From Chara braunii (Eukaryota > Streptophyta > Charophyceae > Charales > Characeae), in contig BFEA01000226.1 in assembly GCA_003427395.1 (NCBI GenBank), positions 1,392,903-1,426,854 of the forward strand: a stretch of 33,952 nucleotides of DNA, in the 5' to 3' direction. Under the pieces are notes generated by a model that worked only from the letters and a program-made list of their open reading frames with translations, ran no database searches and had not been told where the DNA came from. Every line of letters begins with the position of its first letter. The stretch's first letter is position 1. A program made the position numbers and the translations under genes. Of the stretch, positions 21,289-29,440 are shown piece after piece.

Positions 21289-22431
21289 CTATAATAGCCG
21301 CTTACTACATGCATCGACTCCAGTGGGACTAATGGCAGTGCTGCTGCTCACAATATTAACTCGCAAACTCGGATTCGCATTCGGATTGTCCTTCTCGCCT
21401 TGCCCGACCACCAGTACAAGTCGTGGAGCGGCCAGCTTCTCGCTTGAAGGAAGCAGCAGAGCAGTGTCTTCCTTCGGAGGCTGAGGAACCGCACTACTAT
21501 GTGGAAGACGCTGCCGCACGTACCCGTAAAACGTGCACCCTGCCAAGGTAATCCCACAGCCAAGCACATTAAGGAAAGACATAGGGTTCTGGAAAATGAG
21601 CCAGGAGACCAGTATGGCCACCGCCACCTTCATGTTGCCAGCAACGTTGAACGTGACAGCGGTCGTCACTTGAATGACATAAAATATGGAGAAATTGAGC
21701 AAGAAGGCGATGGCCCCACTGAGCAAGATCACCACAATCACAGGCATACAGACTGAGAAGGACCCTCGGCTCAGCCAAAGTGTTACGCCCTCGCCCTCCA
21801 AAAGCACTGCCGGGAAGACCAGTAGCAAAGCTGCATAGGGAGCCATGTGGTAGACAGTATTGAGTGAGTCAAACTTGTACCCATGCAGGAGCGTCTCGGC
21901 TAGTATCGTCTTCGTCGACGTCACCAAACAACCCATGAAGGCAGCTAGGAACCCATACAACTCAAAGGTCTGCTCCGTCACGCTTGTTAGCACAATGCCG
22001 CCCACCGTTGGCAGCAGGGATAGCCATACCCGCACGTCGAAATGCCTGCCCCAGACAAGCCGCTGGAGCACCACCGTGGTCGCAGGTGTGAAGGACTTGA
22101 TTGTCTGAAAGAAGGACACAGGGATCCAACGAAGACTGACATTGCCTAGAACTATGTTGACGCAGAACACGACCGACATTGGGAAAAGCCGACGCCATTT
22201 GTCGGCGGGGCTCACCTCGACCAATGGCTTCAAGGCGAGCACCCTAAGGGCGACGACTGCACCGATGGTGGAGACGACGAAGTGGACCGTTGACAGAGTC
22301 AGGGGGAACTTGAAATCGTACTTTTGAAAAATCCATTTGTTCAAGATGATTGTCAGGACATTGAAGAACCACCACTGGAGAATAGCAAAAGCTTGTCGGA
22401 GCTGGGACCAACCCGAAGCCGCTGCAGCCAT
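21289..22431 (-). CDS. Golgi nucleotide-sugar/triose-phosphate translocator family protein (GONST5/UDP-galactose transporter-like)
   Basis: The 380-codon intact frame begins at the ATG at 22429-22431 with G at +4. From memory of the family, the N-terminal two thirds track the plant GONST5/UDP-galactose transporter group closely: ILQWWFFNVLTIILNKWIFQ (about residues 18-37), FPMSVVFCVNIVLGN, IPVSFFQTIKSFTPATTVV, the KT-type motif TSTKTILAETLLHGYKFDS, and TAVTFNVAGNMKVAVA with its conserved Lys before the last helices. Around ten hydrophobic membrane segments alternate with short loops. The expected role is antiport of a nucleotide sugar against the nucleoside monophosphate across the Golgi membrane; substrate cannot be read from sequence. 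The C-terminal tail of about 70 residues after YGYVRQRL is Pro/Ser/Leu-rich and longer than usual. There is no intron in the whole coding region, and no A tail or direct repeats that would prove a retrocopy. Confidence 0.92.
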   Translation of the reverse strand: MAAAASGWSQLRQAFAILQWWFFNVLTIILNKWIFQKYDFKFPLTLSTVHFVVSTIGAVVALRVLALKPLVEVSPADKWRRLFPMSVVFCVNIVLGNVSLRWIPVSFFQTIKSFTPATTVVLQRLVWGRHFDVRVWLSLLPTVGGIVLTSVTEQTFELYGFLAAFMGCLVTSTKTILAETLLHGYKFDSLNTVYHMAPYAALLLVFPAVLLEGEGVTLWLSRGSFSVCMPVIVVILLSGAIAFLLNFSIFYVIQVTTAVTFNVAGNMKVAVAILVSWLIFQNPMSFLNVLGCGITLAGCTFYGYVRQRLPHSSAVPQPPKEDTALLLPSSEKLAAPRLVLVVGQGEKDNPNANPSLRVNIVSSSTAISPTGVDACSKRLL

Positions 22432-22798
22432 GTCTCACACACAGTCGTGAGCGAGCAAGCCAGGGTGTCAGGGTGTCTTCTCGCCACAACGAGATCGAGA
22501 TCGAGCCCTCTCTCCCTCTCCAAAAAGGCTCCCTACCCTAGCACCACATCTCTTGCAGTTCTCACTGCATTTTCTTTTCTTTTCTTTTCTTAAGAGGTTG
22601 TGAGGAGTGTCGGGGATTGCACCAAGCGAGGGAATCCGCCAGAAGGCTGCACGCACTGGGGTCAGCCCACCGGGTGGCACAACGGACCCACCCACGCACA
22701 GATCCTGTCACCAAGTTACGTTCCAACTTGGAAGTTGGCAATGATACCAATCAAATCACCCAGGCACACCCCATCTCTATTCATAGGCCACTCAGTCA
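22432..22798. other. upstream region of the transporter gene
   Basis: This stretch holds the 5' UTR and promoter of the minus-strand gene by position. A TTTTC-repeat tract lies at 22569-22592 (AAAAG repeats on the coding strand). No TATA box was recognised with confidence. Confidence 0.4.
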
Positions 22799-22852
22799 CA
22801 GGTAGGTACTTTTCTTTTTCTTTTTTCTTTTTTTTCAGGTAGGTACTTTTCT
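22799..22852 (-). mobile_element. A-tract insertion flanked by 17-bp direct repeats
   Basis: CAGGTAGGTACTTTTCT occurs exactly at 22799-22815 and 22836-22852. Only a 20-bp T-rich tract separates the copies (A-rich on the minus strand). This is what a retroposon truncated down to its A tail would leave, with target-site duplication. Replication slippage is an alternative. Confidence 0.5.
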
Positions 22853-23237
22853 ACCCACGGAGAAAAGAAAACAATCAGAAGAAGGAGAAGAAGAAGGAGG
22901 AGGAGGAGGATACGACGAAGAAGAAGAAGCCCCAGCAACCAATTGCAGCATAGGTACCCCAGCAGAGAAGTCCATACACGCCTCCGTGAGCTGGGCCAGG
23001 CAGGCAAACTGCGCTGCCAGCCAAGCTAGTGTAGGCTTCCCTGACAGTGTGCTGCTGGAGGTCCCAAGACAGAACTCGCACAGTTATTTTTGGCTCAAAG
23101 ATTACCCACCGCTACTTTTCTATTGCCCTATTCTATCTAACTTTGATACTCAATTTCCATGTTAGCTTTGTTGTCTCAAAATGACTCTGATTAGTATTAA
23201 GCGTTAAGGACCTCACTGCACTAACTCAACATTCGCC
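22853..23237. other. purine triplet tract and unassigned sequence
   Basis: A GAA/GGA triplet tract (22877-22930) is followed by sequence with no recognisable gene. Confidence 0.4.
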
Positions 23238-23270
23238 ACGTATCTGGACTGGAGTTTAGGTCAGATACGT
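23238..23270. repeat. 9-bp inverted repeat ACGTATCTG/CAGATACGT
   Basis: Perfect 9-bp arms at 23238-23246 and 23262-23270 have a 15-bp spacer. The arm core CAGATAC also occurs in the inverted repeats of the element at 24390-24526, so it may be a relic of the same family. Confidence 0.5.
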
Positions 23271-23484
23271 TCGGGCTGATCAAACATTTAAATGGACTAC
23301 GTACCACCACCAGGTCCAGATAGTTTTGGAATGTTTTGCAGTCGAGAAAGGCCCTTATTTAGTAAATAAAGCTCAGGACTTGTTCTTACAACAGCGGAGC
23401 AGGCTTTGTCCATAGGTAGCATCTTCTTCTTACATAACCAAACTACCATATGAGTCTTATATATCTATATCTATATCTATTTAT

Positions 23485-23529
23485 CTATCTGATGAGTCGG
23501 TGAAACTCCGACGAAACAGTTTGTCACAG
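23485..23529 (+). ncRNA. hammerhead ribozyme core (type I-like)
   Basis: The conserved CUGAUGA box is at 23489-23495. A perfect 5-bp stem II follows (GTCGG 23496-23500 with CCGAC 23508-23512, 7-nt loop), then GAAA at 23513-23516. A 3-bp stem III (ACA 23516-23518 with TGT 23522-23524, loop GTT) leads into GUC with the cleavage position after C23525. All conserved core nucleotides are present in order. Stem I is the weak point: TAT before the box against ACA after the cleavage site gives only interrupted pairing, and the upstream arm is made of TATATC microsatellite. Short stem III forms are known from Penelope-like retroelements, where they cleave best as dimers. No partner copy is seen here. 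Confidence 0.7.
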
Positions 23530-23591
23530 CCCCTCGTTTGTTGTCCTCTTCTCCCTCTCTGCCTACGGTTTACCGGGCAGTTCTATTTGAC

Positions 23592-23602
23592 TATATATAT
23601 AN

Positions 23603-23665
<63 letters not shown>
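23592..23665. repeat. (AT)n microsatellite with single N
   Basis: About 74 bp of alternating AT contain an N at 23602, so the true length is unknown. A TATATC-type repeat at 23455-23488 lies on the other side of the hammerhead segment. Confidence 0.95.
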
Positions 23666-23667
<2 letters not shown>

Positions 23668-23736
23668 CACAAAATTATCATATATATATAGTTTTCTAGT
23701 CCACCTCTTTCAACCTGTCTGCGTCCTGCCAACCAC

Positions 23737-23794
23737 TGCAGCGGTTAGCTTCTTTTTTTTTTTTTTTTCTTTTTTTTTTTTTTGCAGCGGTTAG
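23737..23794 (-). mobile_element. T-tract insertion flanked by 12-bp direct repeats
   Basis: TGCAGCGGTTAG is present at 23737-23748 and 23783-23794, separated by a 34-bp T-rich tract (A tail on the minus strand). It has the same structure as the insertion at 22799-22852, consistent with a retroposon insertion reduced to its tail. Confidence 0.55.
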
Positions 23795-24389
23795 TTTTCT
23801 GAAACAAGGTGTGCAAAGCAAAGCAGGTCTTGCACAATTGGTTTCAGAAGAAGGTGAGAAGGAAATTAGAGAGGTTTATGAAGCCGAGCTCACAAAGTTT
23901 ACCAACACGTCCCAAAATAAATAAAAAAAAGAAAAGAAAGAAAGCTATGGATCTCGACGTGTCTGTCTTGCTTTGCTCATCCCAGATCCCGACTATGGAC
24001 AGCGTTTAATTACTCTCGAAACAACGGAGAAGTGTAGCGTACATGAATCGAATCACATTTTGTATCGACGATCCCGATCAGACGGCGGCCACGGCGGCGA
24101 ATGTGTATTGTGTGTATGCTGCAGGGGGTCCTGATCGATCGAAGCAATTGACGTAAATAGGTTAGTTAGGACCAAAAAAGAGAAAAAGGGGGGGGAAAAA
24201 AGAGTTATGGGTCCTGAGGGCGAACCACGCACCCACTCTCAGGGCGTTGGTAACACAGTCGAAGAACTTTTTTGATTGATTGACAGTTTTTTTGGAGGTA
24301 ATCGCGGTCAGGTTCCTCCCACGCGGGCCGTTATGGCGGTCAGGTACATCCCAGGTCGTTGAAGTCAAGTTCCGGGTCCCGACTCTATG
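23795..24389. other. intergenic, no recognisable feature
   Basis: Only short frames occur, one Lys-rich because of an AAAGAAAG tract near 23925-23945. No gene or RNA was recognised. Confidence 0.4.
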
Positions 24390-24526
24390 TGCCAGATACG
24401 GACACAGCCATTGGACGACTTAGATGCCGCGGAAGGGCGGGGGAGAAGGGGGGGGGGAGGGGGGGAGCGGGGGAGGAGAGGGTCTACAACGGCGGAATCG
24501 AGTTATCGGCGTGTCTGTATCTGGCA
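24390..24526. mobile_element. MITE-like element with 16-bp terminal inverted repeats and G-rich core
   Basis: TGCCAGATACGGACAC (24390-24405) and the reverse complement of 24511-24526 differ at one base. The 105-bp interior is dominated by a G-run block at 24435-24482 with at least six runs of three or more G, a strong potential G-quadruplex on the plus strand. No clear target-site duplication was identified, so the MITE call is inference. Confidence 0.5.
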
Positions 24527-24579
24527 TGAAATTGGCGCTAAGTACAGACCCCTAGCCATCGATCCGATGATTCGACGTT

Positions 24580-25272
24580 CTGCTTGCTTGCTGTAGGGAA
24601 GAAGATGGGAGAGAGTAGTCGTACGCTCTCTCCAGAAGATGGCCATAAGCTCTCTGAGCTTTGAACCGAATGCCACGTCAGATCAACCAAGCGGTTGCCG
24701 AGGGACACCTGGCAGCTTTGCAAGCCGTCGATGGCCGACGATCATCAGACTGTGGAGAAAAGGGGAGGCAGGTGTCGTGCTCTCTTAGAAACAGATCGTC
24801 CTGTGCTCTGGCATTTTTCGAACCGAATGCCACGACAGCTCAATCAAGCAGTAGCCGAGGGACACGTGGCGGCGGCTTTGCGCACGTTGTTGTTGTTGTC
24901 GTCGACGGGCTGACGATGTACTTAATCTGGGGAGGAGGGGAGCGAGTAGTCCTGCTCTCTCTCTGCAGAAGGTCGTCCGCTGCACTGACCTGTAAACGGA
25001 ATGTCACGTCAGCAGCTCACCCAAGCGATCGAGGAGGGACACGTGTCGGCTTCGCGGACGTCGATGGCCCGAGGATCCACTTACTGGGGAGAAGAGGGAA
25101 GCGAGTAATCGTGGGCCCTCTGCAAGAGATCGTCCTGCGCTCTGACCTTGGAAGCAGCGACTGCCACGTCAGCACTGTCAAGCGGTGGACGTCGGACAGC
25201 TGGCGGCTTCGCAGGCGTCGTCGTCGTTGTCGTCGTCGTCGTCGTCGTTGTCGTCGTTGTCGTCGTTGATGG
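24580..25272. repeat. degenerate tandem array, 157-174-bp unit, four-plus copies
   Basis: Units begin near 24663, 24820, 24994 and 25151, each opening with a variant of GAACCGAATGCCACGTCAG. They continue through GAGGGACACSTGGC, a GTCGATGGCC/GTCGTCG triplet block, a GGGGAG tract and AGATCGTCCTG. A partial unit precedes at about 24580. The triplet block has expanded in the second and fourth units. The fourth unit is part of the coding frame of the minus-strand ORF at 25081-26064. Confidence 0.75.
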
Positions 25273-26064
25273 CAGTACTAACAGGCTTTTCATGTCCTTG
25301 AAGTGTAACTCCAGTAATCGGATGAGATCATAGTACAGGTCGCTAGCGTAGTTTGGGCAGGGTCGGCTAGTGACGACGGAGTAGAGAAACGATGCCAACG
25401 CGCCAGCCATGCACGCACGCTCAAGCGGCGGCATGTCCCATAACGAATCAAGATCCACCTCGAATGGGTTGCGGCTGTTGTTGAAGCAGGGTCCAATTGG
25501 GAGGACAAGGGAGATAAGCTCCTCCGCAATGTGCCAGACTCGGAGATGGAGGGGTTGCCAATTTCGTATGGAGGCTAAGTTCAAAGGGACATCTCTGTCC
25601 AGTTTGTCGGCGGCTGCAACTTTGGTGTTCAGAGTTGTGGACCTCAACCACACGTACGGTCCTTTGTATCGAGCGTAGGCACCGATCATGAAGATAGTCT
25701 GAGCGCGTGAGTTCTGGCTATGGTGATCTTCGGAGGAGGCAGGGCTGGCAGGAGGTAGAGCTTGGGAGCAGACGAGGTTCTCAACGACCGGTAGCAACCG
25801 TCTTCCAGGGGTGTGAACTCCAGCACTCAGGGAGGTCGTTGGTGTGTTGCGACCGGTAGTGTTGACCCCACACTCGGGTGGTGGGGGGGTGACTGCTGAC
25901 CCTTGAGAGTGGGCGGAGCCGCTGTACAATCCCCCCAGATGTACTAGATCGGGAGAATGCCGTACGGAAACCACCAGCTCCTCCCGCCCTCTCAGATAAA
26001 CGCTGAAGTGACGGAAATGCCGGAGGCATCCGAATCGCAGCATGTCCCTGTACAATTCTTCCAT
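25081..26064 (-). CDS. protein of unknown function with C-terminal poly-Thr tract
   Basis: I do not recognise this protein. The frame is open from 26190 to the stop at 25081. The first ATG, at 26062-26064, has G at -3 and +4, a good context. The frame upstream of it (LLFDCLRLKDEQAAV-like) also looks coding, so an upstream exon is possible, with an acceptor-like TTCGCAG near 26171-26177. Visible parts: a conserved-looking N-terminal block (FRHFSVYLRGREELVVSV), a Pro/Ser/Thr-rich linker, and a compact, largely helical-looking region of about 150 residues (FMIGAYARYKGPYVWLR, then LHLRVWHIAEELISLVLPIG and DMPPLERACMAGALASFLY). It ends in an uninterrupted run of about 18 Thr and a short basic tail supplied by the tandem array. 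The composition argues for a real gene; an exon of a larger gene or a pseudogene is possible. Confidence 0.5.
   Translation of the reverse strand: MEELYRDMLRFGCLRHFRHFSVYLRGREELVVSVRHSPDLVHLGGLYSGSAHSQGSAVTPPPPECGVNTTGRNTPTTSLSAGVHTPGRRLLPVVENLVCSQALPPASPASSEDHHSQNSRAQTIFMIGAYARYKGPYVWLRSTTLNTKVAAADKLDRDVPLNLASIRNWQPLHLRVWHIAEELISLVLPIGPCFNNSRNPFEVDLDSLWDMPPLERACMAGALASFLYSVVTSRPCPNYASDLYYDLIRLLELHFKDMKSLLVLPSTTTTTTTTTTTTTTTTTPAKPPAVRRPPLDSADVAVAASKVRAQDDLLQRAHDYSLPSSPQ
25217..25269. repeat. (GTC/GTT)n trinucleotide repeat encoding poly-Thr on the minus strand
   Basis: About 18 GTC/GTT triplets read as ACG/ACA codons (Thr) in the minus-strand ORF. The mixture of synonymous codons indicates the tract is not a fresh expansion. 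Confidence 0.85.
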
Positions 26065-26190
26065 GACGGCAGCTTGCTCATCTTTCAGCCGGAGGCAGTC
26101 GAAAAGCAGACAGCCCCCCCACAAGACTCTCTCTACGCGAGCCTCGTGCTTTTCTTGGCTTTTCTTCTCCTGCGAACCGCCCCTTGGATC

Positions 26191-26420
26191 TCAGCCTCCT
26201 CCTCCTTGTCCAGCGATGATGCTGCTCTGTTCCTCTCGTCTGCAATTGGAAGCCTTCGACCCCACCACCCAAGAAAGACGCAAAAGCAAAAACGCAAACG
26301 CAATCCTTATACCCCCGCCCGAAGTTGTCGGTTAGAGGTCTGGCGGCTATTGACGGCCTGAGATATCTTTCGGAGAACGGCAATCGATAGCCGTTCCCAG
26401 CAAAGACACGGCAATTTTTC
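26191..26420. other. upstream flank of the unknown gene
   Basis: This is the putative promoter, 5' exon or 5' UTR of the minus-strand ORF. No motif beyond the acceptor-like site near 26171-26177 was recognised. Confidence 0.3.
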
Positions 26421-26496
26421 GGTCCTGCGGGCCTAACTCAGTTGGTAAGGCTCGCAAGTGGCATTCAGGAGGTCGTGGGTTCAATCCCCACTGACC
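26421..26496 (+). promoter_or_regulatory. internal pol III promoter (A and B boxes) of the SINE
   Basis: The A-box-like TAACTCAGTTGG at 26434-26445 and B box at 26478-26488 are 32 bp apart, within the normal tRNA spacing. Confidence 0.6.
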
Positions 26497-26914
26497 TGTC
26501 GTACGTTCCTGGGCAAGCTTGGTGTTCTACCAGCTAGAGATAACCGGTTGGCCATGCAAGCCAGCATTGGCAGGACCTTGGCCAATATTGTTGGTTGCTA
26601 TGCAGCAATGATACTGGCCATTAGACATCGCTAATGTGGGGTTGGAGAGGGGTGGGGGGAGGTGCAAGTGACTGACCAAAGATGCTCGGCACTAGCATCA
26701 CCGGTTTCCCTCGTCGGCAATGCCTGATCACCCCGCATCATCGTGATGAGGGGCTGATACGAGCCTTGCTCTCGCACCACTGCTGTGGTGCCAACCTACC
26801 CTGTGGGCTGGGGAGAGTTCCAGGTCTGGTTGGTGTTCCCCAGTACTATAGGTAGAGCTATTGGAAAGGTAAGAGAAGAAGAAAAGAAAAAAAAAAGAAA
26901 AGAAAACAGAAATG
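26421..26914 (+). mobile_element. tRNA-derived SINE with A-rich tail
   Basis: The head is tRNA-like: GGTC/GACC acceptor remnants (26421-26424 with 26493-26496), a D-arm GCCT/AGGC (26431-26434 with 26448-26451) holding an A-box-like TAACTCAGTTGG, and a perfect 5-bp T-arm (GTGGG/CCCAC, 26475-26491) with a B box GGTTCAATCCC at 26478-26488. The anticodon arm does not pair, which argues against a working tRNA. About 370 bp of unrelated body follows, ending in an A/G-rich tail (26872-26907). The A and B boxes would form an internal RNA polymerase III promoter. Movement would depend on a LINE's machinery. Confidence 0.75.
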
Positions 26915-26920
26915 AAAATG

Positions 26921-27100
26921 GTCCTAGACCTGCGGGCCTAGTTGCATTCAGGAGGTCGTGGGCTCAATCCCCATTACCCTCACATATGCCTGGCCAGGTT
27001 GTTGTAGAGGTTGGATGCTAGAGAGTATGACAGTCACCTTCGGTAGTCTACCATTTGGTTATCCAGATGGTCTGTAGAGGTCCTTGTTCCTTATGAGACT
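26921..27100 (+). mobile_element. second, deleted SINE copy
   Basis: CTGCGGGCCTA and GTTGCATTCAGGAGGTCGTGGG at 26930-26962 match the head of the first SINE with about 25 bp removed, precisely the A-box and D-arm side. The B box has decayed to GGCTCAATCCC. A short part of the body (GCTAGAGA) is also shared. It follows directly on the tail of the first copy. Confidence 0.6.
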
Positions 27101-29440
27101 GTGACGCCCAACCTCACGCCCAGCGCGACTTCCTGTTTTTGGAGTGATAGGGGGCCCGGAAGTGCGTAGTAGGGGTGTGCCAAGGATTTTAGGAAAGTGG
27201 GGTGGAGTCCCAGGTCGGAACTGAGATCTCCAGTGTCAAGTTTCAGGGATGGAAATGCAAGCGGTTTCTGTGCGGGGCCAGGTCTTGGGTTTTGCCTTTT
27301 TGCAAGGTCGAGCAGCTAATTTTACCGGCCCCGTCGCCTCGGGCGGGCTTGCACCTGGTGCACTGATGGAACACAGTGCATGTCTCTCTGTTCGAACACC
27401 TGTCGCTGGCGGGTTTCGCAGATCTCCGAGTCCGATATGGACGGCCGCAGCCGGAAACTGTATTCTCGGTGCTCAGCTTCGGAGCGGGCCCACCGCACGA
27501 ACCCCACTGCCTGGTAAGTGTTGTACAGACGGCACTCAGAACACGGTCTCCGGGGCCAGCAATGCGCGATCGAATCCCAGGGAACTACCGTCAGATGGTG
27601 ATAGGGAAGAAGGAGATAGAATTGAGGAAAGTCGGTTTCAATGGCGATGAACCCCGATGTAAGATGATACTGATAATTACGGGGGTCGGGGTAATCTGGG
27701 GTTTGGGAATTCCTTCTGGGGGCCTGGTGACAGTCCCAAACACACAACCGATCGTCCTTTGTTTGATACGGGTGGGCTGAAAGCCTTAAGTTCAATCAGC
27801 GGAAGAGTTGTTCGTTCTCCCGGTATTCCCTGTACTCGGGGTTCCTCAGACTGGCACGGTCCGTGATCCAGAATGGAATATCCATATTGGGCAAGGGGAG
27901 CTTAACTCATACATTTGGTCGTGCAAGGGAGGGAGGTGTCGGGTCAAGCAGACACATGTATACGTGACAACTGCCATCTGGCGATCACTCGTATACGTGC
28001 GTGCACCTGATCTATCCCTACCGAATCCGGATCAACTCAGATGGATCAGATGGCCATTCGACGGTCATAAAGAAAGAAGTGGACATTTAATCCTATGCAT
28101 CGGACGTCAATTGCGTGCAATTGGTATATGGGAAAAATCCAACCCATACTCAGGCATATACACAGATCGCAACCTTCCCGTTCTACATGCATCTGCCTCA
28201 ATCCAAGTTGGTTTGAGGGGGACAACCCGATCACACATCCAATCGCCACAAGGACATAGTCATTTCAAAGGCGAGCGGAACCATATGCATGTCTCTATGC
28301 ATCAGCAAGACGTTTTACTTCTTACACCCTCATTTTTACGATCAATCATGAACATACGAAGAGATGAGAGAGGCAAGGACAACTCAAACATCAATCAATC
28401 GACGAAAAGAAAATTGGAGAATGCTGCGAGCAAAAAAATGGTTGAAGGCCATAAATCACAGTAAGCCAAAAAAAATCAAAATTAGGCAGAAGATACGAGG
28501 AGACAATTCTCACTTCAGCACACCGCTTCCTCGATCGCTCCGACTCTCTCTCAGGGTCCCCACGATGTGGGCAGTCCGTTGTCTCACACCCATCGTCTCG
28601 CACCTATCAACAACCTGGAGTTGTCATCCTCCTTAGTCCGAGTATGCAAGCTAAGTTCGCCCGTATGCCACAATCCTTCGCGGCCACACGTCAACCCCCC
28701 ATGCCCGGCACCAGCTCGCCGGATCGCCCAACTCCCTACTCACCTTTTAGTCTCCGCTCGTTAGTCGATCCTCTTGACCTCGCTTACTCCCAAGTGCATA
28801 TTAGAGAGCGATATAGTCGCGCTTGCGAGCTTTATAGCAGTCGGTAGTTGCACGAGGTAATTCCGGATTACGCTGAAGCAGGAAGGAGTGAGAAGGAGGG
28901 AGTGTCTGCGGGTGCACGACGGGGCCGCGGCGTGTGGGACATAGCCACTCTCCACGCATCGATCCAATCATGCATCTATACGCCAAGGGGATAGGCGGGA
29001 AAAAGGTGTAGAGTTCCGCACGGGAAAAAAAAAAATATCGAGAAGGGAGAGGATTACAGTTACGCCCGTGCTCGCCAACAAGAGCAAGAAGAGATTATAG
29101 TTGCGATTGGAATTTAGGCGCGGCGGGAGCAGGGCGTAGAGCAGTACCCAGTAATGCGCGCGGGAGTAGAGAACCCTGTGTCGTTACAACAAAACGACGC
29201 TCCCAAATTCCTAGCCTAATTAAAATCCTAATTGCAAGAAGAAGTGTCGAGAACCTGTGTAGATTCAAAATTCAAAAAGAAATTCAAGAAACTTCCCCGC
29301 GCGGTACTCGCACCAAAAAACTTCTCCACCCAGTTTCGTGATCAACAAAACAAAAAGAAAAGATGTTGCGTCAACCGTTATTTTTTGTGCTCGCTACGGC
29401 GCATCCTCTCAAGCGTCGTGGTCCCAGCTTTCCTGAAAAA
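27101..29440 (-). repeat. diverged LTR related to the Gypsy 5' LTR (solo or remnant)
   Basis: From 27108 the sequence follows the LTR at 17946 onward: CCAACCTCACGCCC, then GGGG-GTGCC-AGGATTTT and a GAGTC-GG-CGGAAC block in the same order. Near the other end both have a TATA box and an A-rich AAATTCAAAAA stretch. Position 27107 is not preceded by a primer site, so this is not an intact 5' LTR; a solo LTR or 3' remnant fits. The minus-strand orientation is the same as the first element. The outer edge near 29440 is an estimate. No host gene was recognised inside. Confidence 0.5.
28830..28836 (-). promoter_or_regulatory. TATA box of the second LTR
   Basis: The minus strand reads TATAAAG, in the position matching TATAAAT at 19697-19703 in the first LTR. 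Confidence 0.45.

Noticed and set aside
24661-25269. 202-codon plus-strand frame
   Set aside because: Spans the tandem array; Arg-rich end from the triplet repeat, no conserved-looking segment.
25148-25333. Plus-strand poly-Val frame
   Set aside because: Shadow of the GTC repeat; the minus-strand frame has the better overall composition.
26421-26496. Possible functional tRNA gene
   Set aside because: D-arm and T-arm pair, but the anticodon arm does not and the acceptor stem is incomplete. The long body and A-rich tail identify a SINE.
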